From Castanea sativa (taxonomy: Eukaryota > Streptophyta > Magnoliopsida > Fagales > Fagaceae): a stretch of DNA of 64,000 nt. The notes under the pieces were generated by a model. It had not been told where the DNA came from. It did not search any database and was given only the letters and a program-made list of their open reading frames with translations. This document shows positions 47,512 through 59,405 of this stretch, one piece after another (position 1 is the first letter of the stretch; each line of letters begins with the position of its first letter). A program made the translations under genes and the position numbers. The stretch is from assembly GCF_040712315.1 (NCBI RefSeq), contig NC_134021.1, forward strand, positions 31,097,501-31,161,500, given 5' to 3'.

Positions 47512-50500
47512 TATATGTCATAAAATTAAGAAGCATTTGTCATGGGCCCACTAATTATTAATATAGTTTCAATTTATATATATATTTTAACTATTATTAT
47601 ACTATTAATAATAATAATGAAGATTGCATGTGGAGAAAAATTGGTGAGTTATAAAGCCAACAATGGGAGTTGAAGAGGTTGGCAGTGATGAGTGAGACGA
47701 GGGGGTGGAGGATGGTGGTGAGGGTGGTTAATTAGTGAAGGAGCAAGTGAGGCGTGGGTCTTGGTTGAGGATGCCAAGGGAGCTTAGCTTGAGGGCTTCA
47801 GAGTCCATTTGGTTGGAGGAGTGGAAAAGTGAAAGGATAGAAAAGTGAGAGGATATGATAGAAAAGATTTATTTTTCCCTCATTTGTGCTAGGTTGAAAT
47901 ATGGAAAAATGGAGAGATAAAAAACTTATTTATTCGGTTGAGAAGAAAAATGAGAGGATAGAAAATAAAGTTGGTATAAATTGACAATTATGTTGTCATT
48001 AAATAAAACAAAAAAGTACACATTTTTTTAGTAAAAATATTATGTATGTGCAAGTGGACGAAGAAAAAAAAACTGGTAAACAAAGCAATTGGATGAAGAA
48101 GAAGAGGAAAAAAGAAGAAGAAGAAGAAGCAACTAGCGTAGAAAAAGCTATGTGCAAGTGCACATGGGTATTTTCGTCCATTTTGGGGCTTCAAATTTCT
48201 CCCCATTTTGGGGAGAAAACCTTTTGGTGGGCCCGGAGAGAAAACACCCGAGCCCCATTACATTTTTTTCCACTCCCCCTCCCAACCAAACACCCACTAA
48301 AACTTCTCTCCACTTTTCTCTCCTAAATTTTTTATCCTTCTTAAAATCCCTCCAAACAATCATATATACCCTTAGGGAGGAGATGGCCATGGTTATATGG
48401 TCCAAAGGATGGCTTCATGGTACTGGTGGGCCTAGGGCTAGGACTGAAGTAGGTGACATGGAGGGCAGTAAGTGGGTTGATTTTGATGTTTCTTTAAATT
48501 ATGGAATGATGAAGTCAGTGGAGATCAATTTAATTTTCAGGTGCTTGCAAAATTTGGAAAAACTAAATAATTTTCAAAATCGGTCATTTTGGGCCACAAT
48601 AGTGCACAATAAACGGAGGTTCATGGAAGGGCCATTTTTCTGGTAACCCTAGATAGACCAAATTGCAACTTGAGGGACCAAATATACAGTGCACCTATTA
48701 TTGGAAACTAATATGTATTTTAGTCTATATATGAACATCAATTACATTCACTATGGCCAAATAGATTTCTTTCAAATAATCAATAACTGAATATCTTGGT
48801 CAGCTTAATCATTTCACATACCATGTGATCACCTATGTAAACAAAAGGGAGGGGAAAATAGATTCAAAATAATGTGTAATAACATATCAAAGTAACTAAC
48901 AATAACAAAACAATATTAATAATGTCAACATATCTGTAATCCTAGTTGAAATAAACTGAACACTGAATGCAAGAACTTACTGGATTGTACATCTCTTCAC
49001 CGAGTCCAAAATTGATAAGAATTGAATTTACCATCACTGAAAAGTGATGTATAAGAAAAGATCCAGCCCCAAGCTGTGAAAGGGTTGGTTAGTAAGGTCA
49101 ACATGCCGTCAACATTAAATGCAGCTTGGTGAATTGCTTTCAAGCAAAGTGAAGTAGACTTACCACTGATCCATACATAGTAAGATAGAAGAAATTTTTC
49201 CTACTAGTTGGCAGCAATTTCATTCCCTACATCATGATTCAAGAAAATTAATAACACAATTGCAAGCTATAAAAGCTAAATAAAAAGAACATGACAATCC
49301 AGGAAATTGTTTTTCTTCTTATTTCAATTGATATAGAAAATTTATTTAAAAAGAAAGAACAACAGAGGCCAAAGTTCACAGGATGTACAATTCAATTTTG
49401 TAATTTAAATTGAAGTCAATGATGATTGTTCTTGGGCAAGCTGGTTACAGACAGCACTAATTATTCAATTACATTCCAAGGGGTGCATACGAAAACATAA
49501 TGATGAGATGCCTAAAGTCCAGGTCACATCAATTAGTCATGGACAATCCATATTTTATCAATACAGCAAACCTGTAACCCCGCAAATGTCAACAGGCCAT
49601 GAAACATCCCAAGCTTGAAGCAATGTTGCCCATACAGCTCAAATTTGATTAAGTTAAATTTTCCACATTTTTTTTGATAAGGACATCATGTGATAATTGA
49701 AACACACTCGCTTTCTGTGGGAATTGGACCCACGATCACGTAAATTGAAAATGTTACGTGATATTTTTTATTCTTTTCATAACCTCACATTGGCTCAAAT
49801 ATATACTAGTTCCTTCCTCCCTTTACTATATATCTAGCTGAAAATATTTGATATTTTTTTAATGTGGCACCTACCTATCCACAACTATGGAATGATAAAG
49901 ACACAAAATAATGCAGTGGAAAGTTAATTGCAAAATTAATTCCCTTAAGTGAACTGGATGAAATAAATAAGGAAAATTTTCAAGTCACATAATTAAATCA
50001 ATTCTAGGATCATCTAAATTGTCAAACCATAAATAATTTCTTTTCCTTTTGTGGAGATCAAACATTTAAAAAGTGTATTCCATTTGTAGCTCTCTTAACC
50101 TCCTCCCTGTCTAAAACATATGAAGATTTGCCATTAGTGACATTAGTGTGATCTTTTTTACGGTAATGAAAATAAAAAAAAATAACATTGATAACTGTAG
50201 CATGAAATCTGACACCATTTGCCCAAAAAAGAAAAGAGGTCATATATTTCCACTGGTAAAGAAAGATGCCAAAGTGATAATTTAATACCTGGAATAGAAG
50301 GATGATAATGACAAGGAAAACTCCGATAGCCATGGAACTGCTATAATAAAAAGGAACCCAATTGCTGACAATGGGTGCCAAAAGTAGTAAAACAAACCCA
50401 AATGCTAAACACACAAGGCGCCATCTCTGAAAATCTGCATAAACACCACAAAAGTGAAGATAAATATCAAAGTAAACAATTTCAAAACAACAAGAGGCAA

Positions 50501-51595
50501 AGGGGGGAAGGCATACCTTCTACAATAGTAATAGTGACATGACCCAATATGTCACCAATGAACTTCACATCAATATATCTATCATCATAAGGCGACATGA
50601 CTGAGCTCCCTAACTCCTTAATAGATTTCCACTCGTCATTTTCACACTGGCATAAGCCAAGTGAATTATTTCTGCAAATGTGTAAGTTGCTAGACAAATT
50701 AGTCCAAAACAGAGATTGCATTTAAAATTTTTCCACATTATGCGTGAGGGATAAGAGAGTTTTGACTTACTTGTGAAAACAAACCTGAATTTTGCTATGC
50801 AATCTCTCTGGGATTTGTAGAGATGGAGAGAAGGTAATCCGAAAAGTACTGGCATAACTACCAAGTTTCAATCTTGATACACCAGAAACTTGAACGCGTT
50901 CACACAATAAAAAATCTTTAGAGCCACGGGAAGCAAAATGCCCCGGAAGAGGGGATGGGGTGACAACTATGGATTGGTTTTTTATTGATAAATCAACACC
51001 TGTGAATTCAAAATGAAGAAAGTATTCTTAACAAAACAAATCCGATTTTCGGGGGGAAAAAAAATCACTAAGCACTTGGCAGCTACAACCATTTAAAAGG
51101 GTCTGTGATAGAGAACCAACAAAACCAAACTGACCCAATTTGTTGCAATATGAAGGATCAAGCAGCCACCCAATTCAAAATCTTCATTCTATTATTATTA
51201 TTATTTTTTCACATTCACAATAATTATATCAATATATACATCTAGGATTGATGAAACCCTAAAATATACGAAAATATAAAATAAATAAATAAATAATCTA
51301 ACCCTAACTGCTTAACAGTCAGTTTGGCCACGAAGAGAGTATATACGAAAGCCATAAATAATAAGCTTATTACTAAACCCGGTGAGGAGGCGAATTTCAT
51401 TAATCGGGATCCAAAAACCCACAAAAAAGAAGAAAGAAAAGTGATTTATTCGAATTTCGTAGAGTTTGCCAAAAAGTTTTCTGAGGAAGCAAACAGAGAA
51501 TCTGAAGGAGAGAGAGTGATACCTTCGAGAGTGGCAAACAGAGCGAAGAGAAGAAGAAGACGAAGAAGAGCCGTGGAAGTGGAAGACAAACCCAT
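39602..51595 (-). CDS. NEMP/DUF2215 (PNET2-like) inner nuclear membrane protein
   Basis: Ten exons on the minus strand: 51595-51523, 50999-50771, 50671-50517, 50434-50289, 49226-49164, 49073-48981, 42550-42389, 41282-41191, 40270-40110, 39903-39602. All introns are GT-AG and every phase closes, giving 491 residues. Residues 1-24 are a signal peptide with a Leu run. A lumenal domain follows with a Cys-rich CFHKNNSLGLCQCENDEW segment. Five membrane spans lie near 158-180, 185-201, 212-236, 254-276 and 313-333, and a soluble C-tail of about 155 residues is rich in Ser and Trp/Asp pairs. This is the NEMP family layout (PF10225); plant members (PNET2) sit in the inner nuclear membrane and bind chromatin. 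Intron 6 is 6430 bp and full of transposon debris. The frame is intact, so the gene is probably active. Confidence 0.92.
43539..44109. mobile_element. hAT-like non-autonomous element in NEMP intron 6
   Basis: The ends AGGGGTGACAATTC and GGATTTTGCCACCCCTA form an inverted pair typical of hAT elements. The flanks CTAGGTTCT and CTGGGTTCC are likely a diverged 8-bp target duplication (7 of 9 match). The interior repeats CGGGTTA and GACACGA-like phrases seen in plant hAT MITEs. No transposase is present. Confidence 0.65.
45772..47475 (+). mobile_element. 5'-truncated L1-like LINE in NEMP intron 6
   Basis: The reading begins in the last third of a LINE reverse transcriptase (FVDDTIFFCDAS with the catalytic-type VDD, then LPMTYLGMPLD and the thumb KKLSGWKHLYLSKGGRLTLLKA). 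After stops and frame changes it reaches a zf-RVT domain at 47034-47297 (C-X-C...ANLLIFCPVAHSMWM). The 3' end is a T-rich stretch and CTTACCTATCAAAAAAG at about 47475, a typical LINE tail. Stops at 46267 and 46753 and frameshifts make it inactive. It is opposite in orientation to the host gene. Confidence 0.85.
47795..48305. mobile_element. MITE-like repeat in NEMP intron 6
   Basis: The left side reads TTTGGTTGGAGGAGTGGAAAA. Near 48290-48260 the inverse of TTTGGTTGGGAGGGGGAGTGG is found. The pair forms imperfect inverted ends of about 25 bp around a purine-rich interior with a (GAA)n stretch. Ends and target duplication are not certain. Confidence 0.4.
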
Positions 51596-51825
51596 CGTGT
51601 GCTGTGCTCTCTCTCTTTTCTTCTTCTTCTTCTTCTTCTGTGTGAGTAAAAAGAGTATACTTCTAGTACTAGTAAACTAGAAATAGTTGCTTAGAAACGA
51701 AGATTAAAAAAGAAAGAAGCAAAGCTTTATTGCTGCTATCAAATGCGCGATCGTTCCTTATATATGTTTGGTCGGACCCCCACCTAGCGTTAGATTAGGG
51801 AGGTCCGCCTTTGAATTTTTGTTCC
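51596..51825. other. 5' flank of the NEMP gene
   Basis: The 230 bp upstream of the NEMP start include a TTC-rich stretch that on the minus strand is (GAA)n and probably lies in the 5' UTR. No core promoter element can be chosen. Confidence 0.35.
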
Positions 51826-52162
51826 TTCAAAATAACACTAATTTTTAAACAATTTTGTTAGTTAGCATCGTTTTTAAACTATTTAAAAAATTAACATCTC
51901 GATTTCTTGAGACTCGAGTTTGCTATAGCAACTTGAGTATCACAAACTCGAATTCAAAGATATCCTTCAGATCAAACCCATAAACCCACTAAGACAAAAT
52001 ACAGAGAGATCAAACCAGAGAAATCTTTTTAACGAAACTCAAACCACGAAGACAAAAACAACAAACCAAAGAGATCAAACCCAAGTGGCAGTGGCGATTG
52101 AAATCGAGCTCTCGAGGTCTTTGGGTGGGTTTCTTAAATTCTTGTTAATTTTCTCTTGGGGT

Positions 52163-52330
52163 CTTGATCTATCACCAAAGTTGGCCAAGAAGGTGTACGG
52201 TGGCAATGGAGGGTTGTACCACGCTTGGTCTCCATCTGAGCTTCCCATGCTTCGTGAAGGGAATATTGGTGCTGCCAAATTGGCCTTTGACAAGAATGGT
52301 TTTGCTCTTCTTTGTTACTTTGATTATGTT
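52163..52330 (+). pseudogene. Captured cupin (glutelin D1-like) gene fragment
   Basis: A stretch of 50-odd residues, including SPKLAKKVYGGNGG, WSPSELPMLREGNIGAAKLA and KNGFAL, matches the N-terminal part of plant glutelin type-D1-like cupins (germin/11S-related). In that family KNGFAL is followed by PRYSDS; here the codons read CTT TGT TAC TTT GAT, so P to L, R to C and S to F are all explained by C to T changes. Similarity ends soon after. The frame is open from a GTG at 52085 to 52375, but no ATG and no upstream exon belong to it. It lies between the MULE's left arm and its palindrome cluster, as a captured fragment would. Confidence 0.7.
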
Positions 52331-52436
52331 TTTACATTTGTGTGTTTCAAGTTTTGGGGGAAAATGGGCCATTAGGCATAGATGCTGAAGAATATAGTTA
52401 GTAGGCTCCGGTAGGAAAGTATATAAAATACTAACA

Positions 52437-52681
52437 TCTCGACTCTTAGAGAGTCGATTTTCAACAAGTAAATCGAGTCTTTAAGACTCGATTTCCATGT
52501 TCTAATCAAATCTGATGTCGTCGTTTTCCACGTGGTGGCCACCTGGAAATCGAGTCTTAGAGACTCGATTTACTTGTGAAAAATTGAACACTCTAATTGG
52601 GCCAAGGGGGACTCCAGGTAGATATCGAGTCTTTTAGAGTTGGTTTTTAAAAAGGGAAATCGAGTCTCTGAGACTCGATTT
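52437..52681. repeat. Left cluster of five CGAGTCT palindromes
   Basis: Units of about 25 bp of the form AAATCGAGTCT-n-AGACTCGATTT lie at 52437-52460, 52470-52494, 52547-52572, 52623-52645 (degenerate) and 52656-52681. Each is nearly its own reverse complement. Confidence 0.85.
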
Positions 52682-52867
52682 GCAATGTTTGGTCCACTTT
52701 AATTCACGTGGCTAGGGCAGCTGTTTTTGATCACACAATACCTATTTTCTGGGGTCTGCCGTTTGCCACACCAAAAAATCCAGCAGCTCTCTCTTCCTCT
52801 CTCATTCTCTCTCTCTCACTCTCATACAAAACTTCAAATCAAACTCACCCTCCATTTACACATTCTC

Positions 52868-55800
52868 ATGTCAAGTAAGGTTTTTATACACTCTCTCTAG
52901 TTGTTAGTTTTTTTTTTTTTGAATAGTTGTTAGTTACATATATGTAATGTTAGGGTTTTTTTTATGGGTAGTTGTTAGTTACATATATGTAATGTTAGGT
53001 TTTTTATGGGTATGTATCATGAGTTTTTTTGTTTGGTTTGTTATTTTTCTTTATATTTTTGATAGAATGATTTGAAGATTTGTGTGTTTAGTTTTTTTTT
53101 ATTTGAGTATGATTAATGATTTTTTTTTTTTTTTTTTAGAAACAAATGGTAATGATTGAGTATATATGCTAATGTGGGGTTTGTACATGCATATGATGTA
53201 ACAAGTTAGTGTATATATGCTAGGCTTTTTTTTTAATTTTATTTTATAAGAAGTAAAAAATATTTAAGATATATTTGTATTGTTAGGCTTTTATCATGGC
53301 TATTTTTGTTGTTGTTTGGTTTAATATTTTTCATTATTTTTTTGTTAGAATGATTTGAAATTTTGTAGTGGGGGTAAGTGTTATCTTTAGTTTTTTTATT
53401 TGTTTGAGTATGAAATGATAATGATTGAGTGTGTTTGTATGTGATGTGGAGTGAGTATATGCAAATGTGGGGTGTGTTTGATGTAAGAAGTTGTAATTTT
53501 TGTACTTTGAGTACATAAAAATGTTTTGTAATTGTGTTAAAATATGTCACTAACATACCTTTGACTCTAATAGGTTCACAATCTCTGAAGAATATTGACA
53601 TAAATGTATACTACGGTGGACCCCTTTTCAATCCTGAACAGATTGACGGATTCGCATTTCAAGGGCCGAGTATCGAATGCTATTACATGATGATACGTCG
53701 TAAGTTGAAGACATTGAATGATTTGAAGATAAAAATAATGAAAGAACTGAGTTTGAGCCCTACTTGTTATGACATAAATATTATTTATCGTTACCCATAA
53801 GAAGTCCTTCATGAACGGATAAATTACAAGTACATGACGATCAAAGAAGATAAACATGTAAAGGTCATGTTTAATAGGATCCATAAAATGTCCCAAGTAA
53901 ATGCTGCTGAGTTGTACGTAAGTTCCGAGCCGCTCGCAGAAGTTGATGTCGAGGCGTTGCAACAAACAACTACATCTTTGCAATTTACAGCCTTAGACGA
54001 TGGATGCACTACAATGGGAGGTTACACATTCCCATCTCAAGATTATGCTGCCAATACTGGTGAAACACTTCAACCTCAAGAGACATATTTAGGGTGGAGG
54101 ACGAAGATCATTTTGCGAATAATGATGAAAATCTCGATGATATGGACGAGTACGAAGAGAGGATTGAGCGAGGCAATTTTGAGAAGGATGTGGATGACCA
54201 TGACCATGAACTTGCTTCCAATTTTGAAGAGGAAAATATGGAGTGCCATGATGAAGGTGATGCAGACGATGATATTGGCGTCCAGCATGTTCCAAATACG
54301 ATCACTGCCTACACACCTCCTGCCGAGTCATTCTCCGCAAATACTTGGGAAAATATGGTTGATCCTTCATGTCTTCAAATACCATTTGTTTCTACTTGGG
54401 AAGATAGGATGCATTTTAATAAAGGGTTGACTTTTGCAAATAAAGAGGCGGTGAAGCGTGCATTGATAATATACGCAACAAAGGACAATAGAAATTTTAT
54501 AATCTGGAGGTCGGCCAAAACTAAATTGTGCGCTGCATGCATTGACACCAACTGCAAGTGGTACGTTGGGGCATTCATGAAGGCTAAATTAAATGGTCTG
54601 TGGATGGTCATGTCTTATGTGGGTCCACACAGTTGTATACCCTTTGGCCTGCAAAGAGACGGTAAAATGATGGATTCGAATTTTGTTGCATCAGAAATTA
54701 TGGGAAAATTGCGACAAAATCACACTACTCGTATTGATGAGCTTCGGGGCTACATAGATACTAAGTATAATCATCAGCTCTCTTACTATAAGGTATGAGA
54801 CGCAAAACAAAAGGCAATTGCTAAGATATTTGGAGATTGGGAGGAGTCTTATCAAATGTTGCAAAAGTTGTTGTTGGCATACTTGGATCAGGATTCGGGT
54901 ACCCAGTACACCTATTGGACCATACCTAGCCCCATAGATGGTACTACGTTACTACGCTATGTATTTTGGGCATTTGCTCCATGCATTGCTGCTTTCAGAT
55001 ATTGCAGGCCAGTGATCAGTATTGATGGGACTCATTTGTATGGTAAATATCGAGGGGTGTTAATGATTGCAATGGCAACCGATGCTAACCAAAAGGTTTT
55101 GCCTCTCGCCTTTGCTGTTGTAGACAAGGAGTCAGGGGCTAGTTGGGGATGGTTTTTAGAGTGTCTTAGGAATTCGATAGGGCATGTCATACATGACGAG
55201 GGCATTTGTATTATTTCTGACCGACATAAAGGTATCAAATGCGCCATTGCAGAGTGGCCTATAGGTGATGACGGAAAGTTACAGGTACATCACCGATATT
55301 GCCTTCGACATGTTGCTAGTAACTTCAACACGCACTTTGATGACCCGACTCTAAAGGCATTGGCCTTGAAAGCTGGATATGCGACTCATGATGCTAAATT
55401 TAAGTCCATAATGCAAACTATTAAGGATGTCGAGATTAATGCACTGAGGAGGGTAGACCCTGATGATCCCCATCTTGAACGCTATATGCCATACACATAT
55501 CTAATAAGTGAGGATGTGGAGAAATGAACCCAGTCACATGATAGTGGAAGACGTTACAGGGCAATGACAACCAATATCTCTGAGTGCTTTAATGGGGTAC
55601 TTAAAGGTGCCCGCGGTTTGCCCATTGCTGCAATGGTTGAGTTCACTTGGTGCAAACTTGTTGCATATTTCTATGATCGACATAAAGAAATTACTTCTGA
55701 TCGCTCTCAAGGTAAGGTGTGGAGTGATTATGCAATGGGGATCTACACCACAAATTTGCAGAAAACTTCAGGACACACTGTGAGAGAATTTAATCATGAA

Positions 55801-56334
55801 ACTGGTGTATATCAAGTGGTTACCCCGTACAACGACTATAGAGGTGGAGGGGGAAACCACAGTCATGAAGTGCGCGTATTTGCTAGAACATGTGGTTGTG
55901 GAAAGTGGCAAAACATTAAGATCCCTTGTTCACATGCAATTAAAGTTTTGCAGCAATTGCATCTCAATGCGACCAGCTATATTGACCCATGTTACAGTTT
56001 GGAGAACGTCATTCACACATATTCACATCAATTTGTGGTGCCAAAGTCAGAGTCATTGTGAAGGGACGTTCACGGACCACGGTGGGTGCTTGACCCAAGT
56101 CTGTTGCGGGCCAAAGGTCGTCCTGTGAAGTCAAGAATAAGGAATGAAATGGATGGGGTACGGCGAAAACAGGGAAGCCGGAACCCAGATTCGGACTTGA
56201 GGGAGATTCAACCGAGGCAGCAATGCGAAGTGTGTCATGAAGAGGGGCATAACCGCAGACGATGTCCCAATTCCCTTGGGGCTTCAACAAGCGGTTCCCG
56301 TGGGGCTTCAACAGGCGGTAGTGCTACAAACTAG
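52868..56334 (+). pseudogene. MuDR-family MULE transposase, decayed
   Basis: Likely exon 1 is ATGTCAA at 52868-52874; a 699-bp GT-AG intron joins it in frame to 53574. The order then is: an N-terminal PB1-like region; an acidic Asp/Glu block; the MuDR N-terminal zinc domain (CAACIDTNCKWYVGAF...HSC, 54520-54640); the MULE catalytic domain with D (ISIDGTHLYG, 55024) and D (IISDRHKG) and a C-X2-H-like RYCLRH; NISECFNG; a SWIM finger (CGCGKW...CSH, near 55888); and a CCHC knuckle CEVCHEEGHNRRRC at 56226. Breaks are TAA at 53798, a one-base deletion at 54091-54093, and TGA at 54796, 55525 and 56059. All of the TGA sites sit where the family usually has Trp. The enzyme would cut at the element's ends; this copy is inactive. 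Confidence 0.9.
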
Positions 56335-56941
56335 GCAAGTGTCTTTGCTGTTTTGATATAATATGCTCAAAATTTCAATTGGTTTTTTTTCTTCGCATTT
56401 AGGAACTAACAACCGTACATTAATGTTTTTCAGGCGAGCGGAGGCTCGATTTTCGAATGGCATTGTACGTGGGAGTTGTGGTTATCTTCGGTATGGACAA
56501 GTGCTAGGCGACCATGTTGTATCAATATGGACAAGTGTTAGGCGACTATGTAGACTATGTTATATCGAGTCAATTGTTATTTTGCTTATTACTGAATGTT
56601 GTTGTAATTGAACTAGTAGCTATCCATTGTACTCGTTAGAAGAAATGAGGGGCCTTGTTTGAAGAAATGATAGCTAGTAATTAGATTGTATGCCGGACGT
56701 ACTGTGGTTAAATTTGTATAGTCTGTAGCTAAAAGGGCAACTATACTGCCCATGAATAGTAACTGTGGGAGATCCAATTTCTTGCATTTAATGTACTCTT
56801 CATTCAATGTTTGTATACACTGCCCATGTGATGTATTCTGGATCTGGTTTACAGCTACAGGGAAGGAAAAAAAATTCTGGTATACTACTGCAAGAAGAAG
56901 GGGGGTAACCCAAAAAAAAAAAAAAAAAAAAAAACCCAGTG

Positions 56942-57241
56942 GAAATCTAGTCTCTAAAACTCGATTTCTAATCGGATGGCATAATCGTAAATTTCACTAG
57001 TACAAATCGAGTTTTAAAAACTCGATTTATATAGTACTTATTTACCAAAAAGCCACTGAAATGGAAATCGAGTTTCAGAGACTCGATTTCCACTGTGAAT
57101 TTTTCCAGTGGCATTTGGCAGTAAATATTTCTGAACTCTCTGTCTGGCGTACTCGCTGCTATGGAACTCGAGTACTGAATAGAAATCGAGTGTCTAAGAC
57201 TCGACTTACAACTGAAATCGTGTCTTTAATACTCGATTTCC
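56942..57241. repeat. Right cluster of five CGAGTCT palindromes
   Basis: Units related to those at 52437-52681 lie at 56942-56969, 57004-57029, 57063-57091, 57182-57208 and 57214-57241, with a further GGAACTCGAGTACT at 57163. They sit downstream of the transposase stop, mirroring the left cluster. Confidence 0.85.
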
Positions 57242-57310
57242 AGAAGGTTTTTTTTTTTTTTTTTTTTTTCAGAACTATATTTCAAACTAACAACACTATA
57301 TTTCAATGGG

Positions 57311-59405
57311 TAATTTGAAACTTCTGGAATTAAATAGTTTAGTTTAAAATTTTTAAAATTGTAAGATTTATTTTAAAACCAAACCACCTTAAATCATAGG
57401 ATTTAAATTTTATTAAAAACAAAATAACATGAACCAAACTAGTAACTTTTTTATTTTTGAGAAGAAGTCTAAAACCAAAAAGAAGAGCTCCTAGCATCAT
57501 TAAATCTCTTAAATAAAGATATAAGATTTAAATTGTGACCACCAAAAATTAATTAGTGTCTTTTAATATGATGATAAGAGCACCTCTTATAATATAAAAA
57601 TTAAATAATATAAAAATAAGTTATTTTAAAACCACAACTTTTGTGCCGTAACTTTTGCCACATTTCGATATAGCTAGACTATCACATAGACTTATTATTT
57701 TTTCTCCACCACTTTCAATCTAGGTATAAAAAGTTGTGGCACAAAAAGTTGAAAATTTTATCTTTGTTTTAATGCCATCAAGAATCCCTTGTTGCCCATC
57801 TCCTTCATTTTCGCTCCAATTTTTTTTTTTAATCACTCTTGTGAAATAAGTTTTCAGCAAGGCAACAAGTTCCCTTCTAACTTCAATAAGACTATACGAG
57901 TATAAAAAAAATTGTGTTTAACCATTACAAATTTGAGTAGAGAAATATTGCCATTATTATAAGGTTCCTACACAAATTTGACTAATTTTTAATGTCATAA
58001 GTAAAGCCTTTGACTCATGCAAGAAACTTTTTTTTTTCCTCTTTTTTATATGAATATTTACCTTAGATAACAGGTGTATGTAACGTAACTCCCACATATA
58101 TAAGAGGTTCACACCGGATATATGAGATAGCTCCTCACACTTTTGGGACTCAGCAATTTGTTTAGTTGGGATATATAATCAAGTTGTTGTATCCAGATAA
58201 CAAATCTTACAGAACCTACTGTATCCATGAGTAAATGAATCAAAATTTTCATGCCCATTGAGTTCAAGTGTAATTTCAAGCAACATTACACCAGTTAGTC
58301 TTTTTTTTATTGAGTGCGAATTTTAATAAATTCACTATTAGATTAAATTTTCTTCTTATATTTAACATGTTTACAAAATTTCAAGATGGTCTAAAATCAA
58401 TAACTATGCCATCGACTAAGGATGTGTTTACATCTTAAATTTCTGTTTTTAAAGTTATGCATAAAAGAAGGGCTTCTAGATAGAATAGTAAATGACGAAT
58501 GCAAATCCTCTGTACTTTTTTTTATGTTCCACTTTATGTTCCACCAATTATTACTTACTATGTATACGATGCTTTCCATTTTAAATGGAAAATGTTAGAT
58601 TAATTGCTGGCGCCTGAAGTTTAAAAATGACATCCGATTAGCATAAAATTTAGTGTACATTTTAAGAGAATAAAATCCAACAGTGTGATTTTTGAAATAT
58701 TAATTTAATATGAACACGTCCGTAAGGTTAATCCATTTGAAATATTAATTTAGTATTATCAAAATCAATGATAACAAGAACTCCTTCAACACGTCCGTAA
58801 GGTTAATCCATTCTAAGAGGTTCTGATCATCATATCCAAAGATATCATAATATTGTAAAAACAAATAATCTTTGACATCGTTACATTTTTATTATAACTT
58901 ATATAAAGATCTGGAAAGGTGCAATCTTTCACACTTTATTACTATCAAGCAGCAGCTCAATTCAGATCCATAAGTTCTAGTTTCAAAATAATAGCTTCCC
59001 ACGAATTTTTCCAAATCATGTGCTATAGCATCAAAAACTAACTTGAAATTTCTACTGATCCACAGTGATAACCAGCTGGTCTAGTAAAGGCAAGCAAGTA
59101 CCTAGCTTTTTGTATCCAGTCCAGTCACTTTTCTCCCACCACTGTCAATGAGATCAATAAATCGAATTAAATGCATGCACCTAGGATGATACTTAGTGAG
59201 GTTATAAAAAAAGATGTCATCTGTTAACTAAAAGTAGACAATAAATCATAGACTCAGCAGCAATTTGAAAAGTGAAAGATCACCTAAAATAGACTCCTAA
59301 GTTATGAAATAATTTTGGAAGAAGAGAAGGCATTGCCAGTAATTTTAACTTTTAAGTAAATTAAATGCATCTCAATATTAAGTTCTCTTTTAGGTAAAAG
59401 ATTAC
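57311..59405. other. Intergenic DNA between MULE and ClpC fragment
   Basis: AT-rich; no supported gene. A direct repeat of AACACGTCCGTAAGGTTAATCC occurs at 58713 and 58789. On the minus strand near 59150-58900 there is a slightly coding-like stretch that I cannot identify. Confidence 0.4.

Larger units (their letters stand above)
51826..57310 (+). mobile_element. Mutator-like element (MULE) with palindromic flanks
   Basis: A decayed MuDR-type transposase (52868-56334) is flanked on both sides by clusters of palindromes (52437-52681 and 56942-57241). Outside these are AT-rich arms: the left one (51826-51960) with TTGTTAGTTAGCATCG and the right one (57270-57310) with the rough inverse of the same order. 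The left arm also matches the ends of the element at 7505-8390. A cupin gene fragment lies between the left arm and the left palindromes, so this may be a gene-capturing MULE. The exact ends and the 8-10-bp target duplication could not be fixed, so the boundaries are tentative. Confidence 0.6.

Noticed and set aside
47988..48405. Reverse and forward ORFs with poly-Ser/Phe and Lys/Glu runs
   Set aside because: They lie in the (GAA)n-rich MITE-like repeat and have no domain.
49660..49745. SINE-like end: GTGGGTCCAATTCCCAC on the minus strand followed by an A run
   Set aside because: It resembles a B box, but no A box at the proper distance could be found.
54075..54305. Reverse ORFs opposite the acidic block of the MULE transposase
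   Set aside because: Complement of Asp/Glu codons; shadow frames only.
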